Below are positions 44,110 to 54,831 of a DNA stretch of 64,000 nucleotides, one piece after another. The stretch covers positions 3,016,501 through 3,080,500 of the forward strand of contig JASPKZ010010272.1 of the NCBI GenBank assembly GCA_030220185.1. The letters run 5' to 3'. Under the pieces are notes generated by a model, which saw only the letters and a list, made by a program, of their open reading frames with translations, was not told where the DNA came from and made no database searches. The position numbers and the translations under genes were made by a program. Source of the stretch: Diploptera punctata. Its lineage: Eukaryota > Arthropoda > Insecta > Blattodea > Blaberidae. Each line of letters begins with the position of its first letter. The first letter of the stretch is position 1.

Positions 44110-44124
44110 CATAAGAAAAATAAA

Positions 44125-44194
44125 TGCTCGGACGGGACTTGAACCCGGACCTTGGATCTATATCCCAGTGCGCTACCGATTATGCTACCGAGCA
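44125..44194 (-). tRNA. tRNA-like sequence 1 (anticodon loop ATATAGA)
   Basis: Read on the minus strand, the ends TGCTCGG and CCGAGCA pair perfectly over 7 bp. A D-arm with ATCGGTAGCGC, an anticodon stem CTGGG/TCCAA with loop ATATAGA (anticodon ATA) and a T-arm GGGTTCAAGTCCC follow. There is no intron. Anticodon AUA is not a normal tRNA-Tyr, which has GUA plus an intron, so this is more likely a tRNA-derived repeat than a functional gene. Confidence 0.5.
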
Positions 44195-44409
44195 AGTCTA
44201 GTACAAATATTCATTTTTCTTATATATATTGTCATTGTCACTTGTTGTAGTGGGAACTCGGTCTCCACTGTCATCCGGTAGCTACTATCACAAGTAAGCA
44301 AATTAAAGAGAATATTTTTACTTTATAGCAGTGACGCTTTATCGATGTTATAATTAAATTTTTGACATTGAGCAATGCAAGCTTAATATGACATGATAAT
44401 AAAAATAAA

Positions 44410-44480
44410 TGCTCGGGTGGGACTTGAACCCGGACCTCTGGATTTATATCCCAGTGCGCTACCGATTAATCTACCGAGCA
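44410..44480 (-). tRNA. tRNA-like sequence 2 (anticodon loop ATATAAA)
   Basis: A direct repeat of sequence 1, about 285 bp away, with the same flank aaaaataaatgctcgg. The acceptor ends TGCTCGG/CCGAGCA pair 7 of 7 and the anticodon stem CTGGG/TCCAG is better than in copy 1. The T-stem is weakened by an A. Two tRNA-like units in direct order suggest a repeat with tRNA-like ends. Confidence 0.5.
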
Positions 44481-44484
44481 AGTC

Positions 44485-44485
<1 letters not shown>

Positions 44486-44530
<45 letters not shown>
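44486..44530. repeat. (AC)n microsatellite
   Basis: About 45 bp, abutting tRNA-like sequence 2. Confidence 0.95.
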
Positions 44531-44533
<3 letters not shown>

Positions 44534-45194
44534 TGTATTAAAAGTCACCATCCATTTCTATGAAAACACTATCGGTACTTATTTTTTGTAAACAAACTGT
44601 TAGCTTAGTGCAACCAACATGTTTAGCACGGAAGAACGGGTTGCCATCGTTTTTTTTTTTTTTTTTTCACGGGTGCGCGGATTCTCATATTGAAGGTGCC
44701 AGAGCTGAATTTATCCATACATTCAGTAAACGAGCCCCAACAAAAGCACTACTTGTAAACAAATTTAAGCGTATCAGCTGACATTACCAATGGGGGGTTC
44801 TCCTTACTCCATAGTATAGATTTTGTTTGTTGACTTCACCTTTCACAAATTACATATAATTTAATTAAAATAAATAAAAATTACAAGGAAGGCCAAAACT
44901 CGAATTTGAACCAAACAGCCATTGGATGGACGGATAGAAATAAAAATTGCACTACTTTGCCAACCCTGCTGTGCGGTAATGTACTCCAGCGACACCAAGA
45001 GCAGAGTCTATGAACTTAATGAACACATACACACACATACACATTACATACATACATACAGAGTGCCCATAAAGCCCCTGTGTATTTCAAAGAAAACGTA
45101 AGTTTGATTCATTTCTGATATAGGTCCAGTAAAGATACGTTCAAATGTTTACCACTACTGAACAAATCACATTGGTGGAGTGGGATTAGGTGGA
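44531..45194 (+). other. Gene B intron 2, mostly unassigned
   Basis: Holds a run of 17 T (about 44650-44667) and 'gagtgcccataaagcccctg' near 45061, which resembles a mariner-type end, but no partner end was found. Confidence 0.35.
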
Positions 45195-45908
45195 CTATTT
45201 AACTCATGCCCCAAATGGGAGTCAATGACCAATCACGTTTCAATGATTTCTGTTTTACAACCAATCACAGTCGTGTTTCACCAAATATTTATCAGTGTTA
45301 TATTTACCATATTAAAGAAAGCTCCTCCTTTTTAATATTCTGAACAGGTCTGACCATTATTTTGCAGTGACTGAGCCTATAAGAAATACGGCTACCAGAT
45401 TGTATATATGGTGCATAGATGTCAACACATCAGGAGTTAATATAAAAACATCTGTAGCAATTTATTATACCACCAAAAAAAGAAACCACTGTTTGCAATT
45501 TCTTAAATGTATTTTTTTTCCCAGGTAATAACGTTCCAGAAAAATATAATTGTCATATTTACACCATACATCAGAAATGAATTAATATACAGTTTGATGC
45601 GTTTCATTTTTTCTCCACTAGAGAGCATTCTTACAATATTGCGCTCCTTTGGCAATAAATATTATGATCTGATTGAAGTGATAAACAAAAGAAGCAGATG
45701 AAGCGTACCTATCGTTTCTCATTTGTTTTCAAACATCGCCGTTTACATCAAATATATAAATATTTTAAAATAACTATAGTTAAATAATGATTTGTGAGTA
45801 AACAGCTTAATTTTATTCGTTAAATAGTCCTAACAAATGCCACTTTTCATTTCCGAATTCTCTAGATAAATTCACTCCTCACTTCGTGAGTCGTGAATTT
45901 ATCGATAA

Positions 45909-48222
45909 CACTGGCCAACAAAATTTGAACTTTTTTATGTTACAAGGGAGAAAATGTGTGTTTCTAACTTACTTTTTTGTGCTGATTTCAAATCTTTTTA
46001 CGGAACTTTTCCATCACCCAGGGTTTTCGAGTAATCACATGAAAAACATTTTTCGTGTCTATACATTACAACTTATTATATCTTAGCTGAAATTATATTT
46101 GCTCACCCAAAATGTATGTGAATTGGAGTTTCGGCTGTACTTCGCTTTAGGAATATCCCTCTTCAGTGTCCAGCAGTAGTCTGCTAACATATTTGGACAC
46201 CATTTACCCTGATAGCGCCTTTCCATTTCCGCGATGTCCTGGTGGAAGCGCTCCCCGTGTTCGTCGCTCACAGCCCCTAGATTTTCAGGGAAGAAATCAA
46301 GATGGGAGTGCAGAAAGTGAATTTTCAAAGACATATTACATCCCACTATCTTGTAGTTCTCAATCATCTCATTGACAAGTTCTCTGTAGTTATCAGACCT
46401 GAAGTTCCCCAGAAAATTTGAGACAACATTTTTCAAAGATTGCCATGCAGCTGCTTCTTGCATATTTAACTTGTTCTGAAACTGCGTATCTTTCATCAGT
46501 TCCTTTATTCGAGGGCCAACAAATATCCCTTCTTTCAATTTAGCTTCACTGATCCTTGGAAATTTATTTTTGAGGAAGAGAAATACACTGCCATCACGAT
46601 CCATTGCTTTCACAAAATTTTTAATCAAGCCTAGTTTAATATGTAGTGGAGGCAATAAGATTTTTTCAGAACGTACAAGTGGTTGGTGAAGAATATTTTC
46701 TTGTCCTGGATTAAGTGACTCTCTCTTTGGACAGTTCTTTTTAATATAATGATTACTTCTATCTCTGCTATTCCACTTGCACAAGAAGCAGCAAAATTTA
46801 GTATAGCCAAGCTGTAACCCAAGTAAGATGGCTATAACTTTCAAATCCCCACATATCTGCCAAGAAAAATTGTCATACTTTATAGCGGATAGTAAGAGCT
46901 TCATATGCTCGTAATTTTCCTTCATACCAACTGCATGGGCTAAAGGAATGGATGGATATATGTTTCCATTATGTAGTAACACAACTTTCAAACTTGTTTT
47001 CGAGGAGTCTATGAATAAACGCCAATCCTCAGATTTATGCTCAACACCCAGTGACTGGAACAAATTCTCAACATCATTGCAGAAAACTAGGACCTTCTCT
47101 TTAGAAAAGAAATCCTCAAATTCCTTTTGGCGATTGCGGAAAAAAGTTACTTTGATGTCATCCTGCAGTAGCTTCCATCCTTTCAATCTTGAAGCAAGTA
47201 ATTCTGCCTTGCTTTTACTTAAACCAAGATCCCGAACCAAATTATTTAAATCCTCCTGTGTTAGAAAGTGAGTTTCATTTATAGCATCATCTTCCGCAAA
47301 ATCTGAATCATTCTGTAAATCCTGAACATCAGAAAGTTCTTCAATCATTGTTATGTGATCTGGTGGAATTGGTATGGGTAAACCTGGCCTATGAAGTACC
47401 GGTCGAATTGCTGAATCTAACATTGGATATTTAACGGTGTGTCTTGACTTGGAAGTTATTCCAGATATATTTGTCAAGCAGAAGTAGCAGTCTGTCAAAT
47501 GATCCTTAGGTTCGCGCCATATGATTGTGACTGCGAAAGGCATATGACGGGATCCTTTCAACCAGCCAGTTAATAGTGTTACACATTTGGTACAACAGAT
47601 TTCCGGGGCCCATATCTTGTTCTGGTCTATTTTGTTGTTAAAATAAGTGATAAGCTCTTCTTATTAGAGGAGTAAACTTTCGCTTCTGCGCTTTGAAAGT
47701 GAGCTCACCACACACGAAACAGAAGTTGTTTCTATCGTTAACACACTTTCGAGACATATTTCTTATACAAATACAATTTTACTCTTCTCTTTACAATACA
47801 ATACACTACACTACTTAGTCTTTACAATACACTTGTATCACAATTCACTTGACTACGGAAGTGAGCAGAGAATTAGCTTCTTTCTTTTAAGAAAGCTTCT
47901 ATTCAACTGCGAACTTAAAACATACAATCACAGTTTTGTAGGAGAATGTCATTGTTGTAAGTTATGAATTCAAGACAACAATCACAAAACATTATAAGTC
48001 CATTGTTGGCACAATGAAATTAAATATAAATGTAAAATAATCCTTCTAACCATCATGTTATATACCAAAAATTCTAATAAATAGGAAAATAATTATTTTC
48101 AAAATTACAAAAAAAAATGGTGGGCGATGGAAAATTTCTGACTTCATTTTTGGAATCAGCAGATGAAAATACATAAGAATCACCCAAAATCTTTTATGTA
48201 ACAAACTCACTGTTGACCAGTG
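45909..48222 (-). mobile_element. CACTGG-ended DNA transposon with TAA target duplication
   Basis: The 2314-bp element is bounded by cactggccaaca and the inverted tgttgaccagtg (11 of 12 match), flanked by TAA (45906-45908, 48223-48225). CACTG/CACTA ends with short (2-4 bp) duplications are typical of the CACTA-Mirage-Chapaev grouping, though TAA also fits the PIF/Harbinger target. It carries one long minus-strand gene (46083-47757) and short AT-rich flanks. Confidence 0.75.
46083..47757 (-). pseudogene. Transposon-encoded protein, ~560 codons with one frameshift
   Basis: The minus-strand frame of 492 codons (47561-46083) is uninterrupted. An in-family N-terminus begins at an ATG at 47757: MSRKCVNDRNNFCFVCGE, with a C..C zinc-finger-like pair, and is cut by a stop near 47638. 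A one-base shift there reopens the frame through ICCTKCVTLLTGWLKGS into the main frame. Features: paired cysteines (CYFCLTN; FCCFLCKW), an acidic stretch after residue ~75, 'CGDLKVIAILLGLQLG' before the second Cys pair, and 'DEHGERFHQDIAEMERRYQ' near the end. I know this protein as a repeated uncharacterised family in arthropods. A transposase role is inferred from the TIRs. The conserved acidic residues could be catalytic, but this is unproven. Confidence 0.75.
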
Positions 48223-48264
48223 TAATTTGGAAATCACTCGTGGCATTACTTATGAAAAAGCTAT

Positions 48265-48660
48265 GCTGAACTGCAGGGGTACTTCAGAATACGTATCTCA
48301 AATAAGCACCTATGAGATTTGCTGTTCAGCAAATTGTAAACAAATTTACACTTACTGGGTATATACGTGGTGAAAAGTGCAATGGATGATCTGTGGTCAG
48401 TCTGCAACTGATGCAGAGGATCAGGGATCGAGAGAAATTCAAAGGCATTCATTCGCAGAATGAGTCGGGAGTTGAACATTCCAAAGTCCAAAGTGTGGGC
48501 AGGAATTCCGATACCCAAAGCGTGGACAGGGTTTCTGAAATGAATGAAATACGGTGGGCCAAAAGAGAACATATGATATGTTACATGGTACATTCTGTTC
48601 AACCTTCTCGAAATGGGAGCAGTGTGTTGAAACGGAAGGCGGACATGTGAAATTTAGGTT
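48265..48660 (+). pseudogene. Deleted transposase relic (helix-turn-helix joined to C-terminal tail)
   Basis: One frame gives AFIRRMSRELNIPKSKVW, resembling the second helix-turn-helix of IS630/mariner-like transposases (R.MSREL.I.KSTV). About 60 codons later another frame gives KWEQCVETEGGHVKF, resembling the C-terminal '..C.E..GGHVE'. The catalytic middle is missing. Terminal repeats were not found. Confidence 0.4.
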
Positions 48661-48719
48661 CTACTCTAACTAGATTTTATTTATATACAGATTTTTAATA
48701 TTTACACATCTTTCTCTGC

Positions 48720-49110
48720 CTAAAGTTTTATTTTTCTTCTGCACTCGTCTCTATTCATCCACTCCATGTCCTCCAGTCCTCTTGTTCTCATTCCCGTTCT
48801 TATTTCTTGCATCCACGAGTTTCGAGGTCTCCCTTTCCTTCTTCCTCCAGGTGGACACCATTTCAATGTTTTCCTGGGTAACCTTTCTTCTTGCATTCAT
48901 TGTACGTGCCCATACCAATTTAATTACTTATATCTTATATAATCTACTATTGAAAATCGAATATTCATTTTTTCTCGTATGGCAGCATTTCGTTTTTTCT
49001 AATTTTGAACATCTTGCTACTCTCCTCAAGAAATCCATTTCCATTCACATGAGTTTTTGTTAAATTTCCAAACTCCAGCTCCATATGTGACAGTACTTCT
49101 CACTATTGAT
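48720..49110 (-). mobile_element. LINE 3' coding tail
   Basis: The minus strand reads 'GRPRNSWMQEIRTGMRTRGL' and 'EDMEWMNRDECRRKIKL' after a WRKKEG stretch. This is the usual RGRP..SWM.EI....E.G....ME..DR..WR end of an insect LINE. Confidence 0.7.
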
Positions 49111-49366
49111 TATATATTTGTAACTGTAACTAGATACTATCATGGTAATTGTTTCGGCGGGAAGGTCGTATCATTTCAATAAAAATTTTAGAAACGTGTT
49201 ATGGGCCACCTGGATGTATATATATAGTATAGTTATGGTGCCATAAGTATACCGGTATGATTTTACTGTATCTCACATACACTTGAGGATTAAATTCTTA
49301 TAAATCATAAAGTATATATTACTAGTACAATGTAACTACTTTGAATAAAAGTGATATTGTTTCCAG
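49111..49366 (+). other. End of gene B intron 2
   Basis: No element recognised. It ends in gatattgtttccag, a strong acceptor. Confidence 0.45.
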
Positions 49367-49430
49367 AGAGAAGAGAAAAATAACCAACTTGAAGTGTCAC
49401 TGCGATACACTCCCGGTAGTCCTGAAGAGG
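49367..49430 (+). CDS. Gene B exon 3: start of C2B
   Basis: A 64-bp exon following ttgtttccag, phase 0 in, phase 1 out at GTGATA (49431). It encodes REEKNNQLEVSLRYTPGSPE E. 'QLEVSLRYTPG' matches the first C2B strand (G.L.VSL.Y.P). If the donor at 49431 is not used, the frame meets a TAG at 49448-49450, giving a short isoform with only C2A. The next visible exon starts in matching phase, but about 25-30 residues of the domain (second strand and first loop) would be missing between them. Confidence 0.65.
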
Positions 49431-49692
49431 GTGATAGCGACTGCTCGTAGCATAGGTGTTACTAAACTTCGCTGGAGTATCGAATCAACGAAGGAATCGT
49501 GAGAACAAAAGAACGTGGTGGGGTACACACTCTATCTATATAAATAATTAATTTAAAAATTGTTTCTTAAAATGACATTACGAAACACTCAATCATGTTT
49601 CAAATTCTTTAAAAATTAGGATTGTATTAAATATACAATATAATTATATACACCAATGTGCATGTTTGTGTGTTTATATAAAATATATATAT
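49431..49692 (+). other. Gene B intron 3, start
   Basis: No element recognised. Confidence 0.4.
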
Positions 49693-49774
49693 ATCCATAG
49701 TAATTCTGCCCGAGGGCAGGTCTTTCACTGCAATCATAGCATTTTCATGATATGCTTTGCAGCTTCATTAGGAG

Positions 49775-49782
<8 letters not shown>
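49693..49782 (-). mobile_element. SINE-A 3'-end fragment
   Basis: ccatagtaattctgcccgag then 'gcaggtctttcactgcaatc' matches the last ~90 bp of SINE-A, inverted. It ends in a TA tract. Confidence 0.8.
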
Positions 49783-49814
<32 letters not shown>

Positions 49815-49854
49815 TTATATATGTTAATGTTAGGGTCCTGAGTTTTGTTATTCT

Positions 49855-50660
49855 GACTATTTAACTCATGCCCCAAATGGTAGCCAATGACAAATCACGT
49901 TTCAATGAATTTTGTTTTACAACGAATGACAGTCGTGTTTCATCTCGCTCTTTATCGATTTCTCTTTATCAGCTCCTGTGATAAAGAAAGCTCCTCCTTT
50001 TTAATATCCCGAACAACTCAGAATGTTATTATTTTTCTCCATCAAATACATGGAATATAGCAAATAATGAACAGACTCCGTGATTTTACCGAGTTATTTA
50101 CTAAAAAAATAAATTAATAACCTATAATGTTGATTATAATATACAGTTTTATGTGTTTCATTAAGTATTCACTAGGGTGCATTCTTGACAATATTGCGAT
50201 CCTATTTGGCAATAAATAATATGATCAAGTTGCAGTGAATATACATAACCTCACATTTCTGATTAGATAGATAGATCATCGGTTGATTAATGTATTTGAC
50301 ATCGTCCGATTCCTAATAGCCAATTTTGTCGGTCCATCCAATCTCCTGGTTGTAGATGTTCTCCTTCGTGTATAAACATATTCCCTGACTCCAGGAGGTT
50401 TTAGGTCTTCCTCTGACTCGTCTTCCCTCAGATTTTGGTAGTCGATCCTCTTCCATTCGCTGGACACATTTCTGATTTCTTTTCAAACATCGCCGTTTAC
50501 ATTAAATATATAAATATTTTAAAATACCAGTAACTATATTTAAATAATGACTTTTGAGTAAACAGCTTAATTTTATTCGTTAAATAGTCCTAACAAATGC
50601 CACTCTTGATTTCCAAATCTTCTAAATAAATTGAAACTCACTCGTGACAATACTTCTGAT
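49855..50660 (+). repeat. Rep-A copy, interrupted by a LINE stub
   Basis: Starts gactatttaactcatgcccc and ends near 'gaaactcactcgtgacaata'. A 200-bp LINE 3' end (50265-50464), with a 13-bp target duplication, splits it at 'acctcacatttctgatt'. Confidence 0.8.
50265..50464 (-). mobile_element. LINE 3' stub with target duplication
   Basis: cacatttctgatt flanks it (50252-50264 and 50465-50477). On the minus strand it encodes QRMEEDRLPK, then 'SEGRRVRGRPKTSW' in the same frame and ends in a tctatctatc simple repeat, so it is a 5'-truncated target-primed insertion of a LINE not otherwise seen here. Confidence 0.75.
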
Positions 50661-50731
50661 ATTTACGTATGTAGGTTATATATAATTATATAAATACTCG
50701 TGGCAATACTTATGATAATTACGTATGTAGG

Positions 50732-50734
<3 letters not shown>

Positions 50735-50787
<53 letters not shown>
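50735..50787. repeat. (TA)n tract
   Basis: About 53 bp; together with the tract at 50952-50984 it brackets a LINE stub. Confidence 0.95.
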
Positions 50788-50791
<4 letters not shown>

Positions 50792-50945
50792 AAGACCATC
50801 TTCAATGAATGCCACCTCACAGCATTCCAAAAGTTATGCTTCGTTATAACCTCAAGACAAAAGATCGCTGGGACGTCCGAAAAAACGCTGGATGGAAAAT
50901 TTCTCTCTGAGACCGTAGCAGGCCACATGGCCTAATACTTGCATG
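50788..50945 (+). mobile_element. LINE 3' stub between TA tracts
   Basis: Encodes QDKRSLGRPKKRWMENFSLR and QATWPNTCMDE, a LINE C-terminal tail. The flanking (TA)n runs suggest insertion in, or growth of, simple repeats. Confidence 0.65.
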
Positions 50946-50948
50946 GAT

Positions 50949-50986
<38 letters not shown>

Positions 50987-50999
50987 TATATCACTATAG

Positions 51000-51215
51000 G
51001 CTTCAGGAGGGACTTAGGGTAGTAGGAGGTTAAGGCTCCCAACTTTTTCAGACAATCGGCACGAGATGTCAGCCGGGTTGTCTGCTGTGTAACGGCCGAC
51101 TTTACACTCACAACAAGCGTCTGGTACTAATTTCCGTTAGAGGCTAAGTCGACTCCAGGACCAAGATATCTTCAGAAGGTTTAGGCCAGGTTATATACCC
51201 TGACCCCACTAGAAA
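51000..51215 (-). mobile_element. SINE-D fragment, head missing
   Basis: Matches 26488-26700: 'gtagtaggaggttaaggctc', 'tgtcagccgggttgtctgct', 'caagcgtctggtactaattt' and 'aaccttctgaaga' inverted. The tRNA-like head is absent. Confidence 0.75.
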
Positions 51216-51759
51216 TGTGAGGGGATAACATGTAAAAATAATCATTAACAGATAATACTAGTATCGACTATTTCTGGAATTCGTTGAGATGAATAATACG
51301 GCAAACATCCCGATACAGTTTAAGTCAAAATTTAACTTCCATTATTATGGGGAAGGCTGAGTAGGGGTGAAAAATTAAATGTATAAAATGACCGAGATTA
51401 GTGTTGATATTTTTGGGGCATTAAACTGATTGGTGGCAAGAAGATTAGAATAAGACAAATACTGAGGCAACGACGAATAACCGTCTCCTTTATAATAAAG
51501 GGAGTATGATATGGATGATTCTGATACTATCTATAGAATTCAAGGACTTTTTAGGCAATCAATTTCCTGGAATTTCTTTTAATGGTGAGGGAAAAACGCT
51601 GGAAGTGCATCACGTAAGAAACTTTACCTAACCTGAGACAGAATTCGTTTCCTCCTACATTCGACTTAACATTATCGAGACCTAATGGCATGTATAACTG
51701 TGTGAAAACTGTTAAAATATTTGAAGGGTAAGAAGTCATAGGGTATAATATTTTATTAA
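51216..51759 (+). other. Gene B intron 3, no recognised element
   Basis: Searched by eye for the missing C2B exon; no convincing in-phase segment with splice sites was found. Confidence 0.4.
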
Positions 51760-52514
51760 TCTAATATATAAAAATGAATGTTTGTTTGTTTGTATTTTAT
51801 GCGCGGCCATACCGTTGATCCGATTCTGATGGGGCTTTTTGTAAAATGTTCAAGAGAGTTGTGATACTCAACTCCTACACCCTTAAAAAACGCCCTTTGT
51901 AGTGGAAAACGTGAAAAAAGTAGCTCTTTGGACGATTAAATGGCTTACGCTGCCTAAACCATAACAAATACACAAAATTAATGCACACAGAATTGAATAT
52001 CTCAAAAAGCTCTACAAAAAAGTCCGCGACAGCATATGTACATCTTTTACGGATAACTCACAATAACCATTTTTGTCTTTCATTGATGCCAAGAAGATTG
52101 AGACAAGTACGTAGATTCCTGTTCAAGCATAGCAGCACATGGGAGGTATTCTTTTACGAATAACTCACAATAACGAATTTTGTCTTTTAGATCATTTATG
52201 CCAAGAAGATCGAGATAAGTAGATTCCCGGGCAACACCGGGTAATCAGCACGGAGTATCTTAAAATAATTAGGATATACATTTTTTTCTCCATCTATTTA
52301 ACTAAACATAAAACACATTAATTTTTGTATTTCAGCTCATTTATGTCAAGAAGATCGGGATAAGTAGATTCCCGGGCAATGCCGAGCAATCAGCACGGGG
52401 TATCTAAAAATATAAATTTATAATTATGTTTCCTTATACTTATTCAACTAAACATAAAAAGCACATTAATTTTCATTTATTTAGGCGTTGCAGCGCACGC
52501 CGGGTATTAGCTAG
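51760..52514 (+). mobile_element. Helitron-A, non-autonomous
   Basis: Begins TCTAATATATAAAAATGAAT after an A and ends gccgggtattagCTAG before a T. Shares 'cgcggccataccgttgatcc', 'aatggcttacgctgcctaaa' and 'cagcgcacgccgggtatt' with 38797-39626. An 'aagaagatcg..ataagtagattcc' motif is repeated internally three times. Confidence 0.75.
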
Positions 52515-52689
52515 TTCGATATAGATCTTAAATTCAATTGTTAATAAAATAATTTTATTTACTTTTTTAGGGGCATAATATTAAATAGACGAGTTATTAT
52601 TCTTCATAATCTCGTAGCAATTCATTATTCATGCCTCGTCGCGTCGTAAAAAATACACAGAAACCAGTAATATTCGTATGGGCAAAAGG

Positions 52690-52960
52690 AGCAAATCCCC
52701 AGGGAGGGTCTTTAAGCCGTGAATCCCGAGTCTGAAGATTTTCAGGGTCGTAAAAAATTCTTAAGCCTCAATAAAAAAGGCCTCTAGGAAAATTTACCGA
52801 TCTCAACGTTCTAATAATACCTTAGTTGCCTGTTAGATGTCTCATTGGGTCAGTGTGTTGACCGCATGCCATCTATGAGCAAATAAGGTAACTAAAAATT
52901 GACATAACTCCTTACAAAGGGAGGCTATGGCTCAACAATGGGCTACGCCATTGTAGAATA
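52690..52960 (+). mobile_element. SINE-B, 5' truncated
   Basis: Starts within the SINE at caaatccccagggagggtct, continues 'gagtctgaagattttcaggg', 'gttgaccgcatgccatctat' and ends 'ctcaacaatgggctacgcc' plus an A-rich tail. Confidence 0.8.
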
Positions 52961-53464
52961 AAAAAAAAAATAAAACCTGAGTAAATAAAAACGCAGTATT
53001 TCGTAACTGAGATTTATGAAAAAATGCTACTTTATATTAGGCTATAGCCTATAAGAATAAAAAAGAATAAGAAAACATTTTATTCACAGATAAATGTTGT
53101 ACACAATATTAACACCCGAATGAGCAATTGCTCGTGCTCGGGTGCAGTTCAGTTACAGAAATAATACAAATAGAATATAGTATAGTCTATATTGCAAAGA
53201 TTTAGTTATGGAGAGAGGGAAAACAAAATATAGCCTATATCGATTTAGGAGCCAGTTTTAAGATATAAAATAGATTCTGACACACAAAGAATAAAAAATG
53301 ATAATACAAAGGAAAATAAACATTATAGAATAGACCAATACCAGACTGAAGAAGGTAATTAAAGACATTAGGAAATGTATAAGACAAAACAAATTTAGCA
53401 GAAGGTTTCAAAATAAAACTCACTCTGACACACAGAATTAATTCAAAGGAGAATTATATAAATA
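52961..53464 (+). other. Gene B intron 3, no recognised element
   Basis: Nothing recognised. Confidence 0.4.
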
Positions 53465-53465
53465 C

Positions 53466-53585
53466 AGGGCTTCCAATATAAAACCGGACACGCCTCACGG
53501 GGTTTCACCCGTCAGGCAGCGCTCTCTCCTCGTCCGCATTTCACTCTGCCAGCCGCAGAGTGTCCGGTTTTATACTGGAAACCCT
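53466..53585. mobile_element. 120-bp MITE
   Basis: The ends agggcttccaatataaaacc and its inverted near-copy (ggttttatactggaaaccct) extend to 'ggacac/gtgtcc', about 25 bp each. The centre is GC-rich (gtcaggcagcgctctctcct). No coding capacity. One copy in the window. Confidence 0.7.
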
Positions 53586-53687
53586 ATATAACATTAAGTT
53601 ATGTAATAGATTTATATCAAACAAAAAAATATATATAATAATACTATTTGGAAAGAGTTTATATCATCGAAATTCTTAGAGCATTAT

Positions 53688-54505
53688 ACAGGTGTAACAA
53701 AACTGAACGGCAAAATTTCTGGAATGAATTCCTCATACTGAGAGAAGAAAAAAAAAAAGTCTAGTAGAATATGTGTCCAGAAATTTATAATTACAGAGTT
53801 ATTCGAACTTTTATGGATTTAGTAAACCATTGAAAACAGACATAATACCTTCTCAGCACACTGTAAACCACTGAAAACATACTTCCTTCCATCATACTGT
53901 AAATAAGGAAACATGTTGAGAATAAAATTGTTTTCCACCTGAATACTTGTTAGCATCTGCAAATGATTTCCCACCATGTTTAGGTTACTTAGCCGTAACT
54001 GATCGGTTTTTTATGGGTCTGTTTTCAGTGGTTTACAATGTGATGGGAACAAGTATGTTTTCAGTAGTTTGCTAACATTCGTAAAGTTCGAATAACTCTG
54101 TAATAATACATTTCCGGACCCATGTACTATATACACTTTTTTTCTTCTCTTAATATGAGGAATTCATTCCTGAATTGTCCACCGCTGTGGTCTCGAGGTA
54201 GCGTGCTGCCTTGTCACGCAGCGGGCCCAGGTTCGATCCCCGGTCGGGGCAGTTTTTCTGGGTGAGGTTTTTATCGGGGTTTTTCCTCACCTGTAAGACA
54301 AATGTCAGGAAAACTTTAAGGCCCAAACGGTCCCCGAAATCATATGGTGTGGAAAGCAACGGGAAGCTACCACACCTACACAATTCCCTAGTAAAGCTGC
54401 AAGCATAGCATTAAAATGCTATGATTGCAGTGAAGGACCTGCCTTCGGGCAGAATTACTATGGATGGATTCCTGAATTTTTGGCGTTGAGTTTTGTTACA
54501 CCCTA
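53688..54505. mobile_element. TIR element (fold-back) containing a SINE-A
   Basis: The left end tacaggtgtaacaaaactga and right end (inverted: tatagggtgtaacaaaactc) extend inward through 'ggaatgaattcctcata'. Excluding the SINE it is about 520 bp. Secondary inverted blocks ('gtaaaccactgaaaaca' and its inverse) lie inside. It is flanked by TA-rich sequence. Confidence 0.7.
54176..54467 (+). mobile_element. SINE-A, full length with target duplication (reference copy)
   Basis: attcctgaat flanks it at 54166-54175 and 54468-54477, which fixes the SINE-A ends: it starts tgtccaccgctgtggtctcg and ends gaattactatggatgg. The tRNA-like head has B-box ggttcgatcccc. This copy lacks the usual ccatcatcatcatcc run in the middle. 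There is no poly(A) tail. Confidence 0.9.
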
Positions 54506-54831
54506 TATTTTGCGTGTAATCTGGAACCCTATAGTTACCCTCAATTGAGGGCAAACTGACTGTTTACAATAAATATGTCTCTGTTATTTAACGTATAGAG
54601 TTACCAATCGCTGAAGTAATAACACTGGACAAACTTTTGCTACAATTTTTGGTGGGGACGGATAATGTCTAAAACAGCTAATTGAATAATTCAAAAAAAT
54701 AATATTTTGTAATCATTCACTTTTCTACTGCCTCTCCACTATCGTGTTACTTTCATAAGATCAGTTTGAATCATTCTGATATGAAATATATACACTTATA
54801 AATTTCATAAATGTTTTTATTGGTTTTACAG
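54506..54831 (+). other. End of gene B intron 3
   Basis: No element recognised. It ends in tattggttttacag. Confidence 0.4.

Larger units (their letters stand above)
45195..48255 (+). repeat. Rep-A copy split by the CACTGG transposon
   Basis: The left part (45195-45905) runs from gactatttaactcatgcccc to gtcgtgaatttatcga. The right part (48226-48255) is tttggaaatcactcgtggca then ttacttatga. Joining them across one TAA restores the usual Rep-A 3' end, so the transposon is the younger insertion. Confidence 0.85.

Noticed and set aside
45061..45110. Mariner-type end near gagtgcccataaagcccctg
   Set aside because: No inverted partner within several kb and no coding scrap.
49431..49450. Treating TAG at 49448 as the end of gene B
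   Set aside because: Downstream exons 4 and 5 complete a C2B domain in matching phase; kept only as a possible isoform.
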